Positions 1 through 6,887 of a stretch of DNA of 64,000 bases are shown here, piece by piece. Each line of letters opens with the position of its first letter. Position 1 is the stretch's first letter. The stretch spans positions 1-64,000 of the forward strand of contig JADZGD010000018.1 in the NCBI GenBank assembly GCA_020854055.1, written 5' to 3'. The notes beneath the pieces are model-generated. The model saw only the letters and a list, made by a program, of their open reading frames with translations, was not told the DNA's origin and made no database searches. Made by a program: the position numbers and the translations under genes. Source of the stretch: Bryobacterales bacterium (GTDB taxonomy: Bacteria; Acidobacteriota; Terriglobia; Bryobacterales; Bryobacteraceae).

Positions 1-1766
1 CGTTTATCGCGGAGACCGTCGGTCACCCAGCGAATCAATCCGCCGATGAAGATCGCGAACGTGGTTTCAAGCGGCAGATACATCCCTACCGCGAACAGCA
101 TCGGGCTTTTCACCTGAACCATGATCAGCGCCGCGCCCATCATGATGCCCACCACCACCAGCGGCCATGGCATGGCCCCGCCAACGATACCTTGTGAAAG
201 CGAAGCCATCAGCCCTGCCTGCGGAGCCGATAGCTTCGGGTCGCCAAAGCCGATGCCGCCTTCATTAATGTTGCCCTGATGCAGAATCAGCAGCGGAAAG
301 TAAAGCAGCAGGCTGGCTACCAGCACACCGAGGAAATCCCCAAGCTGCATCCTGCGCGGCGTCCCGCCCAGGATGTGCCCTACCTTCAAATCCTGCAACA
401 TCTCGCCGGCTACCGCGGAAGACACGCAAACCACCGCTGCCACTCCCAGAACCGCGGCCACGCCCGCGGTCCCCTTCACGCCGATCGCCACCATCAGCAA
501 CGCCGCCACGATCAACGTGGATAGCGTCAGCCCGGAGATCGGATTGTTCGATGATCCAATCAGCCCCACCAGGTTCCCCGAAACCGCCGCGAAGAAGAAG
601 CCCAGCACAATCATTACCACCGCCGCCACGCCGGCCCCGCTGATGACACCCGTAAAGTACAGGTACAGCGCAATCATGCAAAGTAGCGTCACGCCCAGCC
701 CGGCAAACACCGTCTTGGAACTGAGGTCGTGATCCACGCGGCTGGTCGCCTCGGCCTGTCCACTGGCTTTTTTCAAATCGGAGATCGCTCGGCTCATCCC
801 CGCCGCCAGGCTGGCCCGCATGCGGAACAGCGTGTAGGCGGCGCCCACCAGCATTCCGCCAACGGCAATCGGCCGCACGATCAATCGCCACACTTCCATC
901 GAGAAGGAGTCCCACCTTGCCAACGGGACACCGGCCGGCATGGATGCCGCCAGTTGCGGTCCCAGGAAGTAGACCAGCAGGGGAACCATCAATCCCCACG
1001 CCACCACGCCGCCGGCGAAGTTCAGCGCCGCCAGTCGCGGTCCGATAATGAATCCCACGCCGAAATAAGCCGGGCTCACCGCCGGCGCCGATATCTTGGT
1101 CACGCCGCCCACGGCCACGTTGCGCCCGCCGCCAAAGCCGATCACGCTCTTGCCCACCTCGCCAACCCGCAACATGAAATCGTTGCTCGAAGCGAACAGC
1201 TTGAATTCACCGAGCAGATACACCAGCCCGCCAAACCCCATCGCCGCAAACAGATTCTTTGCCGCGGCACTGCCGTGCTGGCCGGCTTTGTGGATTTCCG
1301 AAGCCGCCACCGACTCGGGGAAGGGAAGTTCCGGATCTTCCACCATCACCCGCCGCAGCAGCGTCACAAACAGAATCCCCAGCGTGCCGCCTACCAGCAT
1401 GAGCACCGTCGATTGCCAGTAAGCCTGCCGTGAGTCGAACGTCTTCCATGCCCCGGAGATCACAAACGCTGGAATCGTGAAGATTGCGCCCGCCGCCACC
1501 GATTCTCCGATCGAGCCCACCGTCCGCGCAATGTTCTCCTCGAGAATCGATCCGCCGAACAGCCGCAACACCGCCATGCCGATCACCGCCGCCGGGTAGG
1601 TAGCGGCGATGGTCATGCCGGCCCGCAATCCCAGGTAGGCGTTGGCGGCCCCCAGAATCACGGTCATCACCAGGCCCAGCAACACCGCACGGAAGGTGAA
1701 CTCCCGCATCGTGCTTTCGGCCGCCACATACGGCCGGAACGGCCGGTCCTTTATCGTCTCGCTCAT
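1..1766 (-). CDS. OPT-family transporter (partial, C-terminus off the left edge)
   Basis: Inner-membrane permease of the OPT family, which imports small peptides or related metal-chelate compounds; the substrate cannot be read from the sequence. About 588 codons are visible: a short cytoplasmic head beginning MSETIKDRPFRPY, then a long series of hydrophobic membrane segments, with the family hallmark NPISGLT clearly present. The frame is still open at position 1, so the last membrane segments are missing. The ATG at 1766 has an AAGGA ribosome site about 8 bases upstream. It lies 36 bp downstream of ispF on the same strand and may be co-transcribed, but no functional link to isoprenoid synthesis is known. 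Confidence 0.88.
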   Translation of the reverse strand, partial: MSETIKDRPFRPYVAAESTMREFTFRAVLLGLVMTVILGAANAYLGLRAGMTIAATYPAAVIGMAVLRLFGGSILEENIARTVGSIGESVAAGAIFTIPAFVISGAWKTFDSRQAYWQSTVLMLVGGTLGILFVTLLRRVMVEDPELPFPESVAASEIHKAGQHGSAAAKNLFAAMGFGGLVYLLGEFKLFASSNDFMLRVGEVGKSVIGFGGGRNVAVGGVTKISAPAVSPAYFGVGFIIGPRLAALNFAGGVVAWGLMVPLLVYFLGPQLAASMPAGVPLARWDSFSMEVWRLIVRPIAVGGMLVGAAYTLFRMRASLAAGMSRAISDLKKASGQAEATSRVDHDLSSKTVFAGLGVTLLCMIALYLYFTGVISGAGVAAVVMIVLGFFFAAVSGNLVGLIGSSNNPISGLTLSTLIVAALLMVAIGVKGTAGVAAVLGVAAVVCVSSAVAGEMLQDLKVGHILGGTPRRMQLGDFLGVLVASLLLYFPLLILHQGNINEGGIGFGDPKLSAPQAGLMASLSQGIVGGAMPWPLVVVGIMMGAALIMVQVKSPMLFAVGMYLPLETTFAIFIGGLIRWVTDGLRDK

Positions 1767-1802
1767 CGGACAGTCCTTGCCATCGAAATCGGCCTCCCGG
1801 TG

Positions 1803-2291
1803 TCACGCGCTGTCACGCCGTAGCAACACAACCGCCTGTGCTTCGGCCGACCGCCCCTCACCCACCGGCCCCACTTTTTCGGCCGTCTTGAATTTTACCG
1901 AGATCCGGTCCAGTGGAAGGTCAAGCGTTTCGGCCAGTGATTGGCGAATCGCCAAACGGTAGTCCTTGAGCTTGGGACGCTCCAGGATCACGGTGGAGTC
2001 GATATTCACCGGCCGGAAGTCGTGCTTTGCCGCCAGCGTCAGGGCATGCTTCAAGAAAAGCAGGCTCCCGGCATCCTTCCATTTCGGATCACTATCTGGG
2101 AAGTGCATTCCGATGTCGCCAAGCGCCAGCGCGCCCAGAATGGCATCGGTGATGGCATGAGCCAACACGTCGGCATCGGAGTGGCCCTCAAAACCGAATT
2201 CGGCGCTGATCCGAACGCCGCCCAAAAGCAGCGGACGCCCAGGCGCAATGCGGTGAACATCCCATCCCTGGCCCGTGCGGTACTCCGTCAC
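1803..2291 (-). CDS. ispF: 2-C-methyl-D-erythritol 2,4-cyclodiphosphate synthase
   Basis: Fifth step of the cytosolic MEP isoprenoid pathway: cyclises CDP-methylerythritol phosphate to the cyclodiphosphate, releasing CMP. The 162 aa match the usual size (about 160). Metal ligands are visible as D11 and H13 in WDVHR and H45 in the segment GHSDADVLAH; the LGDIGMHFPDSDP block that shapes the active site is intact. Translation starts at GTG 2291, whose bases overlap the TGA of ispD by 4 bp (GTGA), so the two are probably translationally coupled. Separate IspD and IspF rather than an IspDF fusion. Confidence 0.96.
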   Translation of the reverse strand: MTEYRTGQGWDVHRIAPGRPLLLGGVRISAEFGFEGHSDADVLAHAITDAILGALALGDIGMHFPDSDPKWKDAGSLLFLKHALTLAAKHDFRPVNIDSTVILERPKLKDYRLAIRQSLAETLDLPLDRISVKFKTAEKVGPVGEGRSAEAQAVVLLRRDSA

Positions 2292-3013
2292 GATGCGTTC
2301 CGCGCGGCGGCTTCCTCGGCCTGAAACAGCCGTGCCAGGTCCATGTCGCTGGGCTTGGTGATCTTGATATTGCGATCTTTGCCCGGAATGACGCTCACCT
2401 CCACGCGCTCCAGGCGCTCTACCAGACTCGATTCATCGGTGCCGATGAACCCGTCCTCGCGAGCCCGCTGGAATGCCTCGCAAAGCAGGCTGTAATGAAA
2501 TACCTGTGGTGTCTGCGTCAGAATCAGCCGTTCGCGCGGCAGGGTAGCGCGAACCTTATTTTTATGCACCTGCTTTACCGTGTCCACCGGAACTATGCCT
2601 ACGATGGCGGCTCCGTTGGCCATGGCCTCTTCGATCACCGCCTCGATCGTGGCCGGTTCGATGAACGGCCGTACCGCATCGTGGACCGCAACCAGGTCGG
2701 TGTCCGGACTGATCCGCGCCAGCGCATTCTCCACCGAGTGCTGGCGCGAGTCGCCGCCCTCCACCAGGCACAGCGGTTTGGAGCCCGCTTCCGGGCGTAG
2801 TACCTGTTCACCCCACTCCATGTCTTCGCTCCGCAGGGCGACATAAATGTCCGTGACCAGCGGGCAGGATGCGAATTTGCGCAACGTGTGAACAAGAATC
2901 GGCGAGCCGTCCAACTGCATGAACTGCTTGCGGCTAATGCCCGCCTTCTCGGGTTGAGTGCGCCCCATTCGGGTTCCGAGTCCCGCAGCCGGTAGTATGA
3001 CCGAGACTTTCAT
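2288..3013 (-). CDS. ispD: 2-C-methyl-D-erythritol 4-phosphate cytidylyltransferase
   Basis: Third MEP-pathway step: transfers CMP from CTP to methylerythritol 4-phosphate. The 241 aa show the full family pattern: nucleotide-binding LPAAGLGTRMG near the N-terminus, SRKQFMQLDG, the VHDAVRPF segment and TQTPQVFHY, with GTDESSLVERL near the C-terminus. The start is ATG 3013. A TACAAT-like -10 lies at 3025-3030 but no good -35 accompanies it, so ispD may instead be read through from the ACT-domain gene 96 bp upstream. Coupled downstream to ispF by a 4-bp overlap. Confidence 0.96.
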   Translation of the reverse strand: MKVSVILPAAGLGTRMGRTQPEKAGISRKQFMQLDGSPILVHTLRKFASCPLVTDIYVALRSEDMEWGEQVLRPEAGSKPLCLVEGGDSRQHSVENALARISPDTDLVAVHDAVRPFIEPATIEAVIEEAMANGAAIVGIVPVDTVKQVHKNKVRATLPRERLILTQTPQVFHYSLLCEAFQRAREDGFIGTDESSLVERLERVEVSVIPGKDRNIKITKPSDMDLARLFQAEEAAARNAS

Positions 3014-3109
3014 GTGACTTCCCGATTGTAACTTGTTCCAAGCAAAGGCACCACACGCAAGTGCGCAGACCAGGCGCAGGCGCCCGGCCGAGCGCCGCCG
3101 GCTTCCTAC

Positions 3110-3421
3110 TCAATAACTGGCGGCGGACCCCTCAATGAATTCGCTCAGTGGTGAGATGGGGTTGCCATGGATTTCTTCGAGAGGCTCCAACCTGCCCTGA
3201 ACCTCGACGACATTCACAATGCGCCGCAATTTGCGCGACAACGTGCGCAGCATATCCTCATCTGCTTTCAGGCCGACGCGGACATCCGTGTAGCCCGCCC
3301 GCTCGGACGGAAAAGCAGTCAGGCGTTCAATGTTCAGGCCCAACGAGGCGAAAACGCCGACAATACGTGCCAGGGCGCCGTACTCATCTTCAGCGACGAC
3401 ATCAAACGAACAGTTCATCAT
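3110..3421 (-). CDS. IlvH/IlvN-type ACT-domain protein (acetolactate synthase regulatory-subunit-like)
   Basis: A 103-aa single ACT domain resembling the regulatory subunit of acetolactate synthase, which binds valine and controls the catalytic IlvB subunit. The segment EYGALARIVGVFASLGLNIE (ACT beta1-alpha1, with the Gly-Ala turn and Asn-Ile-Glu strand) is characteristic. It is as short as enterobacterial IlvM/IlvN and lacks the C-terminal domain of IlvH. I chose ATG 3421 because a perfect GGAGG precedes it by 6 bases; an upstream in-frame start would run into the terminator hairpin. No ilvB neighbour exists in the window; ispD-ispF follow. The leader region is an attenuator (separate entries), which supports a branched-chain amino-acid role. 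An amino-acid sensor for another enzyme is the alternative. Confidence 0.82.
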   Translation of the reverse strand: MMNCSFDVVAEDEYGALARIVGVFASLGLNIERLTAFPSERAGYTDVRVGLKADEDMLRTLSRKLRRIVNVVEVQGRLEPLEEIHGNPISPLSEFIEGSAASY

Positions 3422-3433
3422 GGTGACCTCCGG

Positions 3434-3478
3434 AAAAATAAAAAGGCCACCGGAAGGGGATCTCCCCGCCGATGGCCT
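3434..3478 (-). terminator. Intrinsic terminator of an ilv-type attenuator
   Basis: Read on the minus strand, AGGCCATCGG (3478-3469) pairs with CCGGTGGCCT (3453-3444) in a 10-bp stem with one G-T wobble. An inner GGGG/CCCC stem closes an AGAT loop, and TTTTTATTTTT follows directly. It sits between the leader peptide and the ribosome site of the ACT-domain gene, the position of an attenuation terminator. Its left arm can instead pair with the leader (see antiterminator). Confidence 0.88.
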
Positions 3479-3518
3479 CTTTTCCAATCTTTTCAGGTAT
3501 CGAGACCGTCAGGCGGGG
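3464..3518 (-). promoter_or_regulatory. Predicted antiterminator pairing
   Basis: On the minus strand the last codons of the leader peptide contain CCCCGCC (3518-3512). This is exactly complementary to GGCGGGG (3470-3464), which forms part of the 5' arm of the terminator. The two structures exclude each other. A ribosome stalled on the upstream Val/Leu/Ile codons would leave CCCCGCC free to pair and block termination; a ribosome reaching the stop codon would cover it. Seven G-C pairs are visible; the folding itself is inferred. Confidence 0.68.
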
Positions 3519-3640
3519 CCGCGAATCGTAATAACAGGAATCGCGATGTTGTTCAGAAGGAGAACAACGGTGGCCCGGGCGCACACGCCGGACATTGCCG
3601 CCGAAGCGGTAAGCCGATCGTTATGGAGCGCCTGAGGCAT
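3509..3640 (-). CDS. Leader peptide rich in Val, Leu and Ile (attenuator)
   Basis: Short reading frame whose C-terminal half reads ATVVLLLNNIAIPVITI before ending RGPA and TGA at 3509-3511. Ten of those 17 residues are branched-chain amino acids, as in ilv leader peptides, where ribosome stalling senses shortage of Val, Leu or Ile. The start is uncertain: ATG 3640 (43 aa) lies only a few bases from the predicted transcription start, while ATG 3595 (28 aa) is internal; neither has a clear Shine-Dalgarno site. The stop codon is 31 bases before the terminator stem. The peptide is expected to have no function of its own. Confidence 0.66.
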   Translation of the reverse strand: MPQALHNDRLTASAAMSGVCARATVVLLLNNIAIPVITIRGPA

Positions 3641-3653
3641 GCTTGCACTTTCT

Positions 3654-3682
3654 AGTGTACGCCCGCCCTTGGCCATCTTCAA
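3654..3682 (-). promoter_or_regulatory. Sigma70-type promoter of the attenuated ACT-domain gene
   Basis: On the minus strand TTGAAG (3682-3677) is followed after exactly 17 bp by TACACT (3659-3654), close to the TTGACA/TATAAT consensus. The predicted transcription start at about 3648 lies just upstream of the leader peptide. Confidence 0.68.
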
Positions 3683-3879
3683 TACACAATCAAACCATTT
3701 CTGCATCATTTATTGTTCCGGGCGAATCAAACAGTTGGCAATGTTCCGGCATCCGGTTCCGCGTCCAGCCACAGCACAAGCGTTGCGGATACGAAGCCGG
3801 TAAGCGAGGGGACAACCGGTATCAGGCGTTTCGAATTCATCGGCAGGGCTCTCGGAGAGCTTTGAAAGGAGCAGGAAAG

Positions 3880-4623
3880 ATGTCTTCCGCGTCACAGTCG
3901 CCCGGCATGGTGGTAGCGCTGGAGTCAAGACATGAAGTTGCGGTTCGTACCATGGCATTCGAGATCACGCGGCCACCCGGTTTTCAATTCAAAGCAGGGC
4001 AGACGGCAGACCTGACCTGGGTCAACCCGCCGGAGACCGACGCGGAAGGGAATACACGCACGTTCTCCATCGCCAGCGCGCCGCACGAAGCGCGTCTGAT
4101 GTTCGCTACCCGCCTGCGGGATACGGCATTCAAGCGTATCCTCGAGAAGACAGCTATCGGAACTCCGTTACGCATGGAAGGGCCATTCGGCAACCTGACG
4201 CTGCACAACAACGTCCAACGCCCCGCCGTGCTGATCGCCGGCGGCATCGGCATCACGCCCTTTCGAAGTATCATCCGGCGTGCCGCATACGAAAAGCTGG
4301 CACACAGGATCCTGCTGTTCTACGCCAACACAAAGGCGGAGAACGCGGCTTTTCTCGACGAACTGACAACCATTGCCAAGGAGTATCCGAACTTTTCCTT
4401 TATTCCCACTCTGGACCAGGCGCCTCCGGCCTGGCACGGTGAAACCGGCCGGATCAGCGCCGAGATGATCAGCCGCCATCTAAAGACGGCTGTTCCCACC
4501 GGATCGGCGCCCGTTTACTACATTGCCGGCCCGCCCGCCATGTCGGTTGGACTTCGAGACGTGCTGAACAAAGCCGGAATCGATGATGACGACATCCGCA
4601 GCGAAGAGTTCGCCGGCTACTAG
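3880..4623 (+). CDS. Ferredoxin-NADP reductase-like FAD oxidoreductase
   Basis: Flavin oxidoreductase of the ferredoxin-NADP reductase superfamily, moving electrons between NAD(P)H and an unidentified partner. The 247 aa form two domains: an FAD-binding barrel with RTFSIASAP (60-68) and GPFG, then an NAD(P) domain with AGGIGITPF (120-128) and a CGPP-like AGPPAM near residue 214. The chain ends in EEF plus three residues and has no attached [2Fe-2S] domain. I chose ATG 3880 because AAAGGAG lies 8 bases before it and the upstream extension of the frame lacks family similarity. Divergent from the attenuator promoter; a 13-base palindrome (GCTCTC-G-GAGAGC) sits just before the ribosome site. Confidence 0.88.
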   Translation: MSSASQSPGMVVALESRHEVAVRTMAFEITRPPGFQFKAGQTADLTWVNPPETDAEGNTRTFSIASAPHEARLMFATRLRDTAFKRILEKTAIGTPLRMEGPFGNLTLHNNVQRPAVLIAGGIGITPFRSIIRRAAYEKLAHRILLFYANTKAENAAFLDELTTIAKEYPNFSFIPTLDQAPPAWHGETGRISAEMISRHLKTAVPTGSAPVYYIAGPPAMSVGLRDVLNKAGIDDDDIRSEEFAGY

Positions 4624-4641
4624 ACCGGTCCGCGAACGGAA

Positions 4642-5487
4642 TTAAATGCTGACAACGGGGCACGGCGACTTGCGGATGATTCCATAAGCGTGTGTCCCGA
4701 GTCGCGCATCGGGCAAATCGCCGCGTCCGATAACCAGCAAGTCTCCGTCTAACTTGCTCACTGCTCGCGCCGTGGCTTCAGCCACATCACCCGATTCCAG
4801 TATCAGTTCCGCGCTTGTACCTTCGCGCTTCTGCAACTCACCAACCGCTTCGGTGGCCCTGGCAAATAGAATGCGCCGGTACTCATGCGCGTAGAACTCT
4901 TCGCCCGGCGAGTCCAGTCGTGGTTCCACGTGGACAATGGTCAGTTTTGAATGGAACGCCTTGGCGCGGCCATTGGCCCACCGTAGCACTGTCGCGCTCG
5001 CCGGACCCAAATCCAGTGCGCAGACCACCTGCTTCGGCGTAAGCCACTCATGCGACGGCCCTTCGGCCAGGTGTACGCCGGTCCACACTGGACAAGGCGC
5101 ATCGTGCAGTACCTTGGCGGTGACCGACCCGAGCAGCAGCCGCCGGAAAGGGCCGTAGCCGCGCGTCGGCAGCATGATCATGTCCGAATTGTCGCGGCGC
5201 GCCTGATCGACGATTACCTCTGCCGGAGACCCTTCCCGCAGAACCCGCCGGACATTCAAATGGTTCAGCGCCGCGCAAAGAAAATCTGCCAGTTCCTTCT
5301 CGGCTGCCATCCGCTGGTCTTCGTTCACCATCGCGGCGGCTCCAGGCCCGGTATTTTCCGGAGAGACTACGTGCAGCAATGTCATCTCCGATTGAAAATG
5401 TTCGGCCAGTGAGATCGCGTAACGGGCCGCGCCGAGACAGCGTTCAGAAAAATCGATCGGAACCAGTAGTTTATCGAGCGAAAACAT
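4642..5487 (-). CDS. Tandem universal stress protein (UspA family)
   Basis: Cytoplasmic stress protein with two Usp folds in 281 aa (about 1-145 and 150-281). Both repeats retain the ATP-binding-type G-x2-G-x9-G(S/T) pattern near their ends, followed by PCPV: GYGPFRRLLLGS in the first and a GRGDLPDARLGTH variant in the second. Tandem Usp proteins bind ATP and respond to starvation, redox or nitrosative stress in other bacteria; the trigger here is unknown. Last gene of a four-gene minus-strand cluster, starting 3 bp after the cupin stop. An AAGGA motif abuts the ATG. Confidence 0.9.
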   Translation of the reverse strand: MFSLDKLLVPIDFSERCLGAARYAISLAEHFQSEMTLLHVVSPENTGPGAAAMVNEDQRMAAEKELADFLCAALNHLNVRRVLREGSPAEVIVDQARRDNSDMIMLPTRGYGPFRRLLLGSVTAKVLHDAPCPVWTGVHLAEGPSHEWLTPKQVVCALDLGPASATVLRWANGRAKAFHSKLTIVHVEPRLDSPGEEFYAHEYRRILFARATEAVGELQKREGTSAELILESGDVAEATARAVSKLDGDLLVIGRGDLPDARLGTHAYGIIRKSPCPVVSI

Positions 5488-5490
5488 TCC

Positions 5491-5889
5491 TTAGCGTGCG
5501 GCTTCGGGTGGCCATGCAATCGTCAACAGGAAAGCGCTCTCTTTGAGCGCCGTGATGTCGTGCGTCAGTTCGCGGTCCAGCACCACCACATGGCCGCAAG
5601 GCAAGTCAAAATCCCTACCCTCGGCGCGCATACGTATGTGCCCTTCCACCGTTTGCACCGAAATTCGGCCAGCGGCGTGGTGTTCGTGCAGGATAGCGCC
5701 CTCGTGAAGCACCGTCAACACAATCCGGAAATCGTCGTACTTTACCAGTGTCTTGGCATTGCGGCCGCTCTGCCAGTAAGGTTCCTGCCGGAGTTCTCGA
5801 ATCTGCTCGGCCAGATCGAACGTCAGAAACGGCCCGGCTGTCGCTTCCACGGCGCGTGCGGCGCCGCGCCCAGCTTGCGGTTCAGGCAT
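5491..5889 (-). CDS. Small cupin-domain protein
   Basis: A 132-aa single-domain cupin. The metal-site-like stretch HEGAILHEHHAAGRISVQTV matches cupin motif 1 and GHVVVLDRELTHDI matches motif 2. The reaction is unknown; small cupins of this kind act as metal-dependent dioxygenases, isomerases or sensors. I chose ATG 5889, with AAAGGA upstream, over a longer start because the conserved part begins after it; it overlaps the DUF488 stop by 8 bp. Third in the stress cluster, ahead of UspA. Confidence 0.8.
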   Translation of the reverse strand: MPEPQAGRGAARAVEATAGPFLTFDLAEQIRELRQEPYWQSGRNAKTLVKYDDFRIVLTVLHEGAILHEHHAAGRISVQTVEGHIRMRAEGRDFDLPCGHVVVLDRELTHDITALKESAFLLTIAWPPEAAR

Positions 5890-6256
5890 GGGTTGATCCT
5901 TTCTTGTGGCCCATGTGGGCCTGCACATATTCTTTCAACGCTACCGCATTATTGTGTTCCATATCGTGAGAACTGTACAGCAGGGTGACCAGGCCGTGCC
6001 GTGAAGCGTCGCATATGGGCGCCCAGGCATCCGGATTCTGATCGAGTTCGGCAAAGTAGCGCCGCCTGAACTCGGACCACTTGGCCGGATCATGCGAAAA
6101 CCAGCGCCGCAGATCGGAACTGGGCGCCACGTCTTTGAGCCACGCATCCACGTGCAACTTCACCTTCTGGATACCTCGAGGCCAAAGCCGTTCCACCAGG
6201 AATCGGGTTCCGTCTTCCGGTGATGCTCCGTCGTACACGCGTTTCAGCGCGACCAT
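5882..6256 (-). CDS. DUF488 family protein
   Basis: A 124-aa protein of the DUF488 family. The family pattern is plain: an N-terminal KRVYDG strand, FLVERLWPRG, WFSHDPAKW, and a C-terminal VTLLYSSHDMEHNNAVAL segment. The biochemical function is not established. It begins 2 bp after the AhpD-like gene and overlaps the cupin start, so the four genes are clearly one transcription unit. Related DUF488 genes often sit beside stress or metal-redox genes, which matches the setting but proves nothing. Confidence 0.85.
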   Translation of the reverse strand: MVALKRVYDGASPEDGTRFLVERLWPRGIQKVKLHVDAWLKDVAPSSDLRRWFSHDPAKWSEFRRRYFAELDQNPDAWAPICDASRHGLVTLLYSSHDMEHNNAVALKEYVQAHMGHKKGSTHA

Positions 6257-6258
6257 GG

Positions 6259-6750
6259 TTAACCCTCCTTGGCCGCGCCGCGCGCCGCGGCCGGCTGATA
6301 GCTTCCCGCCACGGTACGAAAACTTACTGCCAACCGGTTCCAGCCATTGATCGCAATGACGGCCATCGTGAGATCCACCAGTTCCTTTTCACTGAACTCG
6401 CGTCGCGCCGCCTCATAAACCGCATCCGGTACGTGATCGCGGCTCACCAATGTTACGGCTTCTGTCCATGCCAGCGCCGCCCGCTCCCGGGCTGTAAAGA
6501 ACGGAGCCTCTTCCCAGACCGCTACCGCATACAACCTCTGCTCGGTTTCACCCTCCACGCGGGCATCTTTTGTGTGCATATCGACGCAATAAGCGCACCC
6601 GTTGATCTGCGAAGCCCTCAATTTCACCAGTTCCAGCAACTTCATCTCCAGTCCGGAACTGCGGGCGTAACGTTCCACCGCCAGCATCGCCTCCAGCGCT
6701 CCTGGAGCGACTTTCTGGTAGTTGCATCGTGGTTGCATCGTTTCTGCCAT
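6259..6750 (-). CDS. AhpD-like / carboxymuconolactone decarboxylase family protein
   Basis: A 163-aa all-helical CMD/AhpD-type protein, a likely thiol peroxidase-like or redox protein. The redox centre C52-A-Y-C55 followed by H59 (GCAYCVDMH) matches AhpD-type alkylhydroperoxidases; ordinary carboxymuconolactone decarboxylases lack the Cys pair. Start ATG 6750 with AAAGGA 6 bases upstream. First gene of the minus-strand cluster with DUF488, cupin and UspA, suggesting an oxidative or general stress unit. Confidence 0.9.
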   Translation of the reverse strand: MAETMQPRCNYQKVAPGALEAMLAVERYARSSGLEMKLLELVKLRASQINGCAYCVDMHTKDARVEGETEQRLYAVAVWEEAPFFTARERAALAWTEAVTLVSRDHVPDAVYEAARREFSEKELVDLTMAVIAINGWNRLAVSFRTVAGSYQPAAARGAAKEG

Positions 6751-6864
6751 TTATGTCCTTTCTTGATTCCCTGAGTCGAAATACCCTGGCATATTCCAGC
6801 CGGGCTGTTATTTAAATGTAGCAACAAAACGCTGCCGTTCCGGCAATTCGGCCGATTCTCTTGT

Positions 6865-6878
6865 CCGGTATAAACCGG
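6865..6878. repeat. Inverted repeat downstream of the prpD-like gene
   Basis: CCGGT-ATAA-ACCGG forms a perfect 5-bp stem with a 4-base loop just past the prpD-like stop codon. There is no T tract, so it is at best a weak terminator. A second small repeat, TGCCG-TTC-CGGCA, lies about 20 bp further on. The rest of this 137-bp gap presumably holds the promoter of the stress cluster, but I could not pick a convincing one. Confidence 0.45.
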
Positions 6879-6887
6879 CTGGCGGGC

